From Castellaniella sp. (GTDB lineage Bacteria > Pseudomonadota > Gammaproteobacteria > Burkholderiales > Burkholderiaceae_B): a stretch of 64,000 nt of DNA. Shown in pieces: positions 43,647 to 51,700 of the stretch. Location of the stretch: contig NZ_JAUCCU010000001.1 in the NCBI RefSeq assembly GCF_034675845.1, positions 2,046,001 to 2,110,000 on the forward strand, in the 5' to 3' direction. The first letter of the stretch is position 1; every line of letters starts with the position of its first letter. The position numbers and the translations under genes were made by a program. A model generated the notes under the pieces. The model was given only the letters and a program-made list of their open reading frames with translations, was not told the origin of the DNA and searched no databases.

Positions 43647-45080
43647 TCAGTTTTTCGCTTGGCGCATGTTTAGCGGGAATTGCATGTTGCCGTAGTTTCC
43701 AGTGCAATCCGCCGAGGTCGTGGCGCCAGGTTTGCACAGGATTTCGGGCAATTCATACTGGCCACCGTCTGAGCAGTGAGCCTGCCCGTCCGGGGTGATC
43801 TGCAGAGCGCCCGACTGCATGGCTGCTGAGACTGGGCCTTGGCAGGACGCGTTACCGCGCGTCACCGTTACTTGGCCCTGACCGTCCTGAAATTGGTATT
43901 CCAGCCGAAGAGGCTTTCCTGTCTGTGTATCCTGAATGCCGGCACCGGCACGCCACCGACCATTGAGAAAGTTGGCGGGCCCATTGGACAGATTGGGCGG
44001 CAAACTGAGAGCATCCAGCGGGGGAGTGCCAGTCGCAAGAGGCGCGGCAGCATCAAGAGGCGGCGGTAGTAGGACGGCATCATCTTCAGGCGCCTGGGGC
44101 TTGTTGGCTAATGGATCGGGGCTTGTGTCATCTGTTGTAGTGTCTGGCAGGGGGGGCGGATTGACGTCTTGCGCAGGCAATGTTGTATCTGGCACAGCGA
44201 CGTCTGGGGGGGGCTGTGAAGGGGCAAGATTGCTTGGGTGTGTGTCAGACAGAGGTGGTAATACTCTGTTGGGCAAGAGCAGGTTGGGGTCCGAGACGCC
44301 CGTCGCGTTGGATACGGGTGCTTGTGTGGTGGGCAGTCTGTGCGTTGGAGTCGTAAATGGTAGCCACGAAGGCCATCCTGAGCTGCCTAGCGATGGGAGA
44401 AATCCAGTAGGTGTGCAGGCTCTGAGCCCCAACAATAAAACCAGCAGCAAGGGCAGTAGCAGTAGCCACCACCAGAGTCTCCACCAAGGACTGTCAGCTA
44501 CGACCACGGTTGTTGCGAGGGGGGCCTCAGGGGAGGGTGTCATTAATGGGGGCGCAACCAATGGAGGGGCTGCCGGGACGGGGGCGGGCGGTGGTGGATA
44601 GAGGCACAGCAATGGGTTGCGCTTCCGATCTGATTCTATGTGATCAAACCCCCAGAAAGTGACAACAGGCAAGCCATCCACTAGGTAGATGTAGGATTCG
44701 TCGGGGAAGTACGGTACACGGTTCAGGAGCTTGGCAAATAGCGTGGCGTCGCTGTCGGGGGTTTCTGTATTCGAGGCCAACAGTCGGGCGCTGACTGTCC
44801 GCAGTCCGGCCATGAGGGCTTCCATCTGGGTACGAGCCGGGATGCGCTCATCTTCAGTGGATGCCGACCAGGGGATGACTGGTCCAGGTGTGGGCGCATA
44901 CCAGTCGATGCGGTCGCCCGCCTGATTGATTTGCGGGATTGCAAGGTGAGCCACCAGATCTGGGCTTTTGCGGCGCACGGCATCACGTAGCTGTATAGCT
45001 ACCCGGTAGACAGGAGTTCCGACCTCACCAAGAGCATCAAGGTTTTCAATCTGCTCGCTACGAAGTAAAGCCCCTCGCAT
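43647..45080 (-). CDS. srfA: SrfA-family bitopic envelope protein
   Basis: The 477-residue product is the first gene of the operon. It has a cytoplasmic domain (1-150) ending YIYLVDGLPVVTFWGF, a Pro-rich linker, one Trp-rich membrane helix (about 200-220), a periplasmic Pro-rich stalk of about 130 residues and a C-terminal domain of about 110 residues with four Cys (ASCQG, AHCSDG, ILCKPG, ADCTGNYG) likely forming two disulfides. The ATG at 45080 has GAGG five bases upstream and was chosen over a TTG at 45098. The SrfA name rests on position before srfB-srfC and general layout; similarity to Salmonella SrfA could not be tested. Its N-domain recurs in the last gene of the operon. Confidence 0.7.
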   Translation of the reverse strand: MRGALLRSEQIENLDALGEVGTPVYRVAIQLRDAVRRKSPDLVAHLAIPQINQAGDRIDWYAPTPGPVIPWSASTEDERIPARTQMEALMAGLRTVSARLLASNTETPDSDATLFAKLLNRVPYFPDESYIYLVDGLPVVTFWGFDHIESDRKRNPLLCLYPPPPAPVPAAPPLVAPPLMTPSPEAPLATTVVVADSPWWRLWWWLLLLPLLLVLLLGLRACTPTGFLPSLGSSGWPSWLPFTTPTHRLPTTQAPVSNATGVSDPNLLLPNRVLPPLSDTHPSNLAPSQPPPDVAVPDTTLPAQDVNPPPLPDTTTDDTSPDPLANKPQAPEDDAVLLPPPLDAAAPLATGTPPLDALSLPPNLSNGPANFLNGRWRAGAGIQDTQTGKPLRLEYQFQDGQGQVTVTRGNASCQGPVSAAMQSGALQITPDGQAHCSDGGQYELPEILCKPGATTSADCTGNYGNMQFPLNMRQAKN

Positions 45081-45257
45081 ATGGACCTCAGTTGCCAATG
45101 TGTTATTAAAAGAAAGCGATGCGTAATACTAACATTTTGAATTGGATTGAAAAAATTGAGTAGGTGGTTGATCGCTGAGCTATTTGCTGAGGATGAGGAA
45201 GGACGGATTTTCTCGTGATGCTACTAAGGGTGAGCATTCAGGACAGAGTATCCAGAC
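45081..45257 (-). promoter_or_regulatory. AT-rich leader of the srf-type operon
   Basis: The 177 bases between the srfA start and the btuF stop contain no gene. The part next to srfA is conspicuously AT-rich for this genome (runs of T and A between 45100 and 45165). On the reverse strand TGTTAGTAT forms a possible extended -10 element near 45130; no good -35 is apparent. It is the only sizeable gap upstream of the eleven-gene run, so the operon promoter is most likely here. Confidence 0.4.
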
Positions 45258-46247
45258 TCAGTTTAGGAAAAGGTCGTTTAGTCGTTTGCTATCGCCCAAG
45301 TCCCGGCAAATCACTTCTGCAGCATCCACCAGCCTGGGGCCGGGTCGGTGCAGCCAGTCGGGGTCTACTGCATAGGTCCGATGGTTCAGGGCGGCCGCCA
45401 GGCCGCGCTCGGCCCACCACCGAGTGCGAGTCTGCAGGGTGTCGCGGCCATTGGGCGACACAATCAAGACCTGGGGGCTCAGGTGCAGGACTGATTCCAC
45501 ACTGACTTGCGGGGCTGCCACGCGGCTATCGGCATAGGGATTTTGTCCGCCGCAGCGTGTCAGCAGGTCGTTGATCAGGGGAGCATTGCCCAAGGTGTAT
45601 AGCGGGTCGGTACTGATTTCGATAAAGACGGAGACAAGCGCAGTGTCGGGTGGGCCTGCAACTGCAGATTTCTGGTCCGCGATGCCTAGTGCATCAATGC
45701 GCTGCTGCAGCGCCTGGGCGTTGGCATCTGCCTGCACCTCGGTGCCCAGGCGCTGGCCCAGTTGCCGGATCAGGCCGGGGAGATCGTCCAGCGACTGGGG
45801 GTTGGCGTACACCAGGGGAACTCCCAGGAGTTGCAGCCGTTGAGCCAGTGACTGGGTGATGTCGGTGGGGTACCAGGCCACCACCAGGGTAGGGCGCAGG
45901 GCCAGAATGGCTTCGTCGTTGGGCTGTACGCCGTCGCCGATGCGGGGGATGGCGCGGGCGGCAGGCGGATAATCGCTATGCAGCACAGTGCCCACAATCG
46001 CATCCCCGGCGCCTGCGGCGTAGACCAGTTCAGTGACGCTGGGGGCCAGGGTGATGACGCGAGGCGGCCCGTCTGGGCTTGTCGTGGCGGTCGCCAAGGG
46101 CTGCTGCAGGGACAGGGCCGACATCAAGTCTGCCGCCGAGACGGCCCCGAAAACCGGCAGTGAGACACTGATTAGCAGCAGCCAGCCGACCACCAGCTGG
46201 CGGCAGGTGGAGATTGCCTTGCCGACAGGACACGGACGGCGGCCCAT
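45258..46247 (-). CDS. btuF: Periplasmic cobalamin-binding protein BtuF
   Basis: BtuF captures vitamin B12 in the periplasm for the BtuCD ABC importer. The 329-residue precursor has an N-terminal signal sequence (LVVGWLLLISVSLPVFGAVSA) and a class III binding-protein fold: RVITLAPSVTELVYAAGAGDAIVGT, in which the APS motif and acidic residues are typical, then RIGDGVQPNDEAILALRPTLV and a C-terminal lobe ending in PGPRLVDAAEVI. It starts four bases after btuB and shares its riboswitch-controlled transcript. Haem or siderophore binding proteins share the fold, but linkage to btuB and the riboswitch favours cobalamin. btuC and btuD are not in the window. Confidence 0.9.
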   Translation of the reverse strand: MGRRPCPVGKAISTCRQLVVGWLLLISVSLPVFGAVSAADLMSALSLQQPLATATTSPDGPPRVITLAPSVTELVYAAGAGDAIVGTVLHSDYPPAARAIPRIGDGVQPNDEAILALRPTLVVAWYPTDITQSLAQRLQLLGVPLVYANPQSLDDLPGLIRQLGQRLGTEVQADANAQALQQRIDALGIADQKSAVAGPPDTALVSVFIEISTDPLYTLGNAPLINDLLTRCGGQNPYADSRVAAPQVSVESVLHLSPQVLIVSPNGRDTLQTRTRWWAERGLAAALNHRTYAVDPDWLHRPGPRLVDAAEVICRDLGDSKRLNDLFLN

Positions 46248-46251
46248 GCCC

Positions 46252-48162
46252 TTACATCCGCCAGGCCAGGTTCACAAACACATTGGACCCGGGCGTGCTG
46301 TAGCCATCCACCCGCACATAGTCCTTGTCCAGCACGTTGTTCCAGCGCACCTGCATGCCCAGTGACTTGTTGAAGTCGTATGCGGCAGTCAGGTTGACCA
46401 GGGCATAACCGCCCAATGTGGTGCGGTTGGCGGCGTCGGCGTAGCGATTGCCGGTGTACTGGTATTCAGCACCCAGTTTCCAGGCCGCGATGCGGTGCTC
46501 CACAGCGGCATAAAAGACCTGACGCGCGCGCAGTTGCAACTGCGCGCCTTCGCCGATGCCGGGGTCGTCGTTACGCGGGTCCAGCAAGTCCACGCTGCCG
46601 CGTACTGTGGTGCTGCCCAGGGTGTGTTCACCTGTCAGGGTCAGGCCGCGCAGGGTGGCCTGGTTGACGTTTTCCGGGCTGGTCATCCAGGTGATTGGGT
46701 CCGATACATTGATGATCATGTCGCGGATTTTGTTCTGGTAAGCGGTCAGCCGCACCTGTGTGCTGTCATCCTGGTACTGCAGGTGGGCCTCGATGTTGCG
46801 GGATTTTTCAGGTTCCAGCTTGGGGTTGCCCCGGTAGAACATGGATCCGCTCTGGTATAGGTCGGCGAAGGTGGGCGCTCGAAACCCGGTGCTGCCTGCG
46901 ACGCCGATCTGCCAGGCGTCCGTCAGATCCAGGTTCAGGCCCAGGCCGCCGGTCAGCTGATTGCCGTGGTCACTGTAGTCGTCGTTGCGCAGGCTGGCCT
47001 GAGCTTGCAGGCGGTCTAGGCGGCCCTTGTAGATCAGCGCCAGGCTGTTGATGTCGCGCCCGTTTTCATCGTATTCAAAGTCGCTGTTGATGCGCTCGGC
47101 GACATGTTCGCCCAGTACCGACAGGCGATGATCTGGATGAACCTGGATATTGTGCTGCCAGGACCAGGTGCGTTTCAGACTGGAATGTACGAAAGAGCCT
47201 TCGGTGGGGCGGCGGTAATCCAGCGCATCCTGGGCCCAGCCAAAGCGCAGCACGCTTTCCCAAATCGGGGTGATCTGGTTTGTGCTGGTGATGGCGTAGA
47301 CCTGCTGGTGCACCAGGTTGCGCACATTGTCTTCGGTGGCGTAGGGGAAATCATCCTGCGAACCATCAGAATCCGCGTGCAGATAGCTGCTATAGGCCAT
47401 CAGGCCGATATGGTGGCCAGGCTGCCATTGATAGCCCAGGGTGCCGGACCAGCCGTGGCTGTAATAACCATCTTTATCAGTGTAGTGGCCCCAGCTGTCG
47501 GTAGACGTGTTGTTGGCAAAATGCCCGCGCATCACATCGAACCCCTGGCTGCTGGCGATGCTGCCGGCGAGGCTGTAGTCCCAGCCGTGGCTGGCGCCCG
47601 ATAGCCCGGCGCTGGTTTTGAGGGTTTCGCTGGTGCCGTAGCCCGCATTGGCCCACACAGATAATGGGCGATCATGGCGGCCTGTTTTGGTGATGATGTT
47701 GATCACCCCGCCGATGGCGTCCGACCCGTACAGGCTGCTGGCCGCGCCGCGCAGGATTTCCACCCGTTCGATCAGGGCCGGGTCGATGGTTTCCAGGTGC
47801 GTGCCGCCGGATTGCAGTTCGGAAATGCGCAAGCCATCAACAAGCACCAGCGTTTGATTGGAATTGGCCCCGCGCAGGAAAATCCCGGCAATGGTCTGTG
47901 GCCCGCCATTGCTGATGAATTGCACGCCGGGCTGGCGACCGATGATGTCGGCCATGCTGTCGCCTCGGGCGTCGGCCAGCTGTTGTGCGTTGATGATCGT
48001 GATGTCGCCGCTGGCATCGGCCAGAGGCTCGGCGCTGCGGCTGGCCGTGATGACAATATCGTCCAGGGTCTGGACTGTTGTGCTGGGGGATTGGGCCGTG
48101 GCGGCCAGGGGGAATAGACAGAAAACGGCAACCGATGCGTGCCGGAAAAAAGGGATGGTCAT
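46252..48162 (-). CDS. btuB: TonB-dependent cobalamin receptor BtuB
   Basis: BtuB moves vitamin B12 across the outer membrane using TonB energy. The 636-residue precursor has a signal peptide (FFRHASVAVFCLFPLAATA), a TonB box (DDIVITASRS), a plug domain (DSMADIIGRQPGVQFISNGG, IFLRGANSNQTLVLVDGLRI, RVEILRGAASSLYGSDAIGG) and a 22-strand barrel with the FRAPTFADLYQSG and NPKLEPEKSRNIE segments. The chain ends in Trp-Arg-Met instead of the usual terminal aromatic residue. The ATG at 48162 was chosen over 48264, because the upstream frame runs through the riboswitch. A cobalamin riboswitch in the leader should repress it when B12 is sufficient. Confidence 0.94.
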   Translation of the reverse strand: MTIPFFRHASVAVFCLFPLAATAQSPSTTVQTLDDIVITASRSAEPLADASGDITIINAQQLADARGDSMADIIGRQPGVQFISNGGPQTIAGIFLRGANSNQTLVLVDGLRISELQSGGTHLETIDPALIERVEILRGAASSLYGSDAIGGVINIITKTGRHDRPLSVWANAGYGTSETLKTSAGLSGASHGWDYSLAGSIASSQGFDVMRGHFANNTSTDSWGHYTDKDGYYSHGWSGTLGYQWQPGHHIGLMAYSSYLHADSDGSQDDFPYATEDNVRNLVHQQVYAITSTNQITPIWESVLRFGWAQDALDYRRPTEGSFVHSSLKRTWSWQHNIQVHPDHRLSVLGEHVAERINSDFEYDENGRDINSLALIYKGRLDRLQAQASLRNDDYSDHGNQLTGGLGLNLDLTDAWQIGVAGSTGFRAPTFADLYQSGSMFYRGNPKLEPEKSRNIEAHLQYQDDSTQVRLTAYQNKIRDMIINVSDPITWMTSPENVNQATLRGLTLTGEHTLGSTTVRGSVDLLDPRNDDPGIGEGAQLQLRARQVFYAAVEHRIAAWKLGAEYQYTGNRYADAANRTTLGGYALVNLTAAYDFNKSLGMQVRWNNVLDKDYVRVDGYSTPGSNVFVNLAWRM

Positions 48163-48274
48163 GGTAGGTCCTGCTGGGTGCGCGTCCCCGCACACCGGGC
48201 TAGTCGGAACCTGCGAGCCATGGATCGGCCAGGAAAATAGGCGGCTGATCAGGCGAGCAGGCAATCAGGAAGTC

Positions 48275-48386
48275 GAAGCAGGCTGGTATCGGGCTGGCGC
48301 GAGCCAAGCACTAGGCTTGGCGGATGCGCGCACCGTTGCGGGGGCAGCACAGCCGGGTTCGTGAAGGAACCGTCTGTTTCCCATTT
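48275..48386 (-). ncRNA. Cobalamin riboswitch upstream of btuB
   Basis: On the reverse strand the leader contains the conserved core of a B12 riboswitch: a 5' GGGAA block (near 48383), the GCTGCCCCCGCAACGGT segment (48332-48347), a variable hairpin CCAAGC/GCTTGG (48303-48321) and the B12 box AGCCCGATACCAGCC (48281-48295). Boundaries are approximate. It lies 113 bases before the btuB start; expression platform and mechanism (terminator or RBS sequestration) were not resolved. The 362-base gap between btuB and the next gene upstream is largely this leader. Confidence 0.93.
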
Positions 48387-48389
48387 GAA

Positions 48390-48411
48390 TATCGGGTCTG
48401 ATGACCCGATA
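48390..48411. promoter_or_regulatory. Perfect hairpin at the 5' side of the riboswitch
   Basis: TATCGGGTC (48390-48398) and GACCCGATA (48403-48411) pair perfectly around TGAT, immediately 5' of the riboswitch core on the reverse strand. It may be a paired element framing the riboswitch, an operator, or a leftover terminator; no T-run follows on either strand. Confidence 0.5.
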
Positions 48412-48469
48412 TACCTGTTTCAGCGGTTATTATAGTGCGCTGAATTTCCTGTCACTGCCTTGCTCTTTT

Positions 48470-48514
48470 CCCCATGCTTGCCAACGCATTGCGTTGCGAC
48501 CAAGCTGGGGTTTT
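48470..48514 (+). terminator. Hairpin with T-run downstream of the 50-codon gene
   Basis: CCCCATGCTTG and CAAGCTGGGG frame an inner perfect palindrome CAACGCATTGCGTTG, and the plus strand continues TTTTCTGTTT. The T-run is on the plus strand although the nearby genes are on the minus strand, so its direction is puzzling. It separates the small gene (stop 48525) from the btuB leader. Confidence 0.5.
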
Positions 48515-48524
48515 CTGTTTGGGC

Positions 48525-48677
48525 TCAGGCGTAAGCCGTATCGCGGCGGCCCAGCAGCGCATTCAGGATACGGGCCATCAGGCTGGCCTGGGGCTGGGCG
48601 GCGCGTGCAACGCGTTCTTCAGCCATCATGCGCTCGAAAGCTGCGTTAACGGGATAGTTAGAGAAGGGTACCAACAT
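48525..48677 (-). CDS. Small 50-residue protein of unknown function
   Basis: The frame encodes 50 residues starting MLVPFSNYPVNAAFERMMAE and ending RILNALLGRRDTAYA, with an amphipathic basic helix in the middle and no signal peptide. Support for a real gene is the strong AGGAG six to seven bases before the ATG, the clean start and stop, and a dedicated promoter-like region shared with the divergent autotransporter gene. It is not a family I recognise; small, charged proteins of this kind occur in betaproteobacteria upstream of regulated genes. It is transcribed toward btuB but is separated from it by a hairpin and the riboswitch. Confidence 0.62.
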   Translation of the reverse strand: MLVPFSNYPVNAAFERMMAEERVARAAQPQASLMARILNALLGRRDTAYA

Positions 48678-48721
48678 GCTGCTCTCCTTTTATAGCTGCT
48701 TGTCGCAAAGTAATTGGTGAA

Positions 48722-48740
48722 AACCCTTAAGGGTTAACCC
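48722..48740. promoter_or_regulatory. Overlapping palindromes in a divergent promoter region
   Basis: AACCCTTAAGGGTT (48722-48735) is a perfect 14-base palindrome and overlaps a second one, GGGTTAACCC (48731-48740). They lie between the divergent 50-codon gene (start 48677) and the autotransporter gene (start 48798), at 45 and 58 bases from the two starts, a position typical for an operator controlling both. Confidence 0.5.
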
Positions 48741-48797
48741 TAGGATAACAAAAATTCAGAGAAAACACCAACTATTGTTTCAAGTGGGCTGAAGAAC

Positions 48798-51700
48798 ATG
48801 AAAAAGACTTGGTTTCAGGCTGGCGCTTTGCTGTGTGCTTTGTATGGATACACCGCTGGTGCGCAGGCTGGTGAATCTCAGGTGGTTGCCCGCGCCGATG
48901 GCACTCCTGTGTTTGATGTGCGTTTTTTTGGGCCACAGGATGGTGGATTTTGGTTTGGCGACTGGGAAGGCGCGTCCCGGACTTCGACCTGGCCGCTGTC
49001 TGTGGATCAAAAGGCCAACATCCTGCAGGCCGCGCAGTATTGGGCGTCCGTCATCCGCCCTGTGCCGGGTGGCACGGTGGGGGTGCTGAATATCGGCACC
49101 TTTGACGGCGAGGGCGCTTTTGGCGCCAGCCTTCCCCTGGGCAATGGGACGGCATTCAAGGTGCCCCTGCAAATCGCCCTTCAGGGCGAGGCCTTGTCCG
49201 CTGCGCAGCTGCCTTATGGAACGCACGGTATTTTCACCATGGGGCTGATGGATTGGACGCCGGGGGTTGATCGCCAGTCGCAGATTGGTGACCGCGATGG
49301 CTTGAATATGACGGCGGTGGCGGTGCATGAATTCGCCCATACCTTGGGGGTGATGACCACATCGGCCCAGGGGTCGCCCAATCAGTTCTTTTTTGGCGAT
49401 GAATTCACTACTTGGTCGACTTACCTGGTCGATGACAACGGCCGTGCAGGCCATGCAGGACAAGAGATTCTGTGCGCTGCCTGCGCCAATACCGACCCGG
49501 CCGGCTTTGATGTGCGCCAGAATCAGGGCCGGTTTGTCGGCCCCCATGTACTGGAGGCGCTGGAAGGCGGCCTGTCCGGCATTCCGGTCACGATGATGCG
49601 GCAGGACCCCCTGGGCAACGAGTCCCTGGACGCCGACACCATGAGCCACATGGAGCTCAAGAACAGCCTCATGAGCCATCAGAAGTACCGCAATCACACC
49701 CGCCTGATGGAGGCCGAGCTGGCGGTGCTGCAGGATCTGGGATATGGACTGGACCGGCGGGATTTCTTTGGCCGTTCCGTGTATGGCAGCGGCTTGGATG
49801 TTGTCAACACGCGGGGCTACTTTGCCCGCAACACTGAGGGCACGGCTTATCTGGATGGCCAGTACAACCAGACCACCCTGGGGATGGGACTGCATGTGTA
49901 TGGCAGCCATAATCGTATCCGTCAGGCCGCTGACTTATTAAGCCTGGGCGCTGGTGGGGCAGGGGTACGTATTGATGGCGAAGGCAACCAGCTGACCATT
50001 GATCCCGGCGTGCGCGTGCATGCCCAAGGCGACAATGGGCAGGGGGTGATGCTGGTCTATGGCAGGCACCACCAGTTGGCGGTGCGTGGCGACGTTCAGG
50101 CGCTGGGCGCCCAGGGCGTGGGGCTGCGCTTCGATTTCGGCCATAACCTGGGCAGTGGGGACAGCGTCGAGTACCGGGGTTCCTATATCCGCACATCGGC
50201 GGATGGCCCCTTGCCGATGCTGGAAGAACTCAATGGCGCCTTGGCGGATCGGGTGGATATCAGCGGGACGGTCGCCGGGTCGCAGGCGGCCTTGTATATG
50301 TCGGAAAGCGCCCTGGTCGGCCAAATCAATATTCTGCAAGGCGCGCAGATCCAGGGCGATATTGTGTCCGATTATGCCCAGCGCGATGCCCAAGGCCGCT
50401 GGCGCTTGACGACCGTGACCTTCGGTCAGCAGGCAGATGGCGCCGGTTGGGCGACCGGGCAGGCGGATGCGGATTTTGATTGGGCCTATGCAGGCAATAT
50501 GAAGGGTCGGGACAACCTGAACCTGTCCTTTGATGGGGGGCGCACCCGCCTGGACGGCCATCATGTCGTCCAGGGTGCCGTGATCCAGCCAGGGGCCTGG
50601 TTGTCAGGCAATGCCACCTACGATCTGGCGGACGGGTCGTTCTTTCTCAATCAGGGGGGGCTGACGCCGGGTGTGCTGCCCGAACGTGCGCAGATCGTCG
50701 GGGATTATCGGCAGGGCTCAAGCGGGATGCTGTTGTCCGCTTTTTCAAACACAGGCCTGGTCAATCCACTGTCGGTCAAGGGCACGGCGCAATTGGCCGG
50801 CACGCTGGGCCTGCAGGCGCTGCCGGACTGGTATGCCGATGGCTGGACATCGAATGCGCAGCCAGTGCAGGCCGACGCGCTGACGGGGGCTTTTGGCCAG
50901 GTAGACTTGGTGTCGGTTTCGCCCACCTTGTCGTTTGCGGCGGACGCGCTGGGTATCGGCCAATACCGTCTGGGCGTGACGCGCCCGGTGGATGCCTACA
51001 GCCAGTATGGGCGTGATGCCAATGACCGGCGTGTCGGGCAGGCGCTATCGCAGTGGGCGGCCAGGGGAGCTGCGGATGCGCAGGACTTGTTCACGCAGCT
51101 GGATTTTTCTCGTCCCGATGGGCAGGATGTGGAGCAAGCGCTGTCACAACTGTCTCCCGCTGCCTATAGCGCGGCCTTGGCGGCGTCCCTGCGGCGCGAC
51201 CGCCTGGCGCTGGATACGGCACTGGGCGGTTTGTCCGGTCCCGATATACAAAAAAATAACGCCGACCACACTCAGGCTCGTGCCAGCAGTTGGTCGGGAC
51301 ATGCCAGCCTGTTCGGCGGAACGGGGCGCCAGGACGCACAGGGCGATCTGGTGGCCAGTCGCGACACCTTGTATGGCGTGGTGGCGGGGGCCAGCCGCTG
51401 GTTGGAATCCGCCCCGGCGGTACAGTTGGGCGTGGCGCTGGATGTGTCCGAACAAACCAGCGATCTGCGAGAGTCCTGGGCGGGGCAGGCGAAGTCCACT
51501 GCGCTGGGCATCAGCGGCCAGTGGCGCTATCAGCCCGATGTGTGGACGGGGCCGTATGCCCTGGGTGGCGTCCGTCTGGGGCTGGAGCATGGCCGCTTGA
51601 CGCGCAATCTGGGGTTTGCGGCTTACAGCGCCAGTCATGATGCTCGTTGGACAGGCTATCAGGCGGGCGTTCAGGTGGCGGGGGGCTGGCAGTATGCCCT

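Noticed and set aside
36776..45080. Active type VI secretion cluster
   Set aside because: Only the TagQRST-like and VWA parts resemble type VI genes; no sheath, tube, baseplate, ClpV or membrane-complex gene is in the window.
48401..48649. Plus-strand ORF of 82 codons over the btuB leader
   Set aside because: It runs across hairpins and opposite the 50-codon gene, has no Shine-Dalgarno and no recognisable motif.
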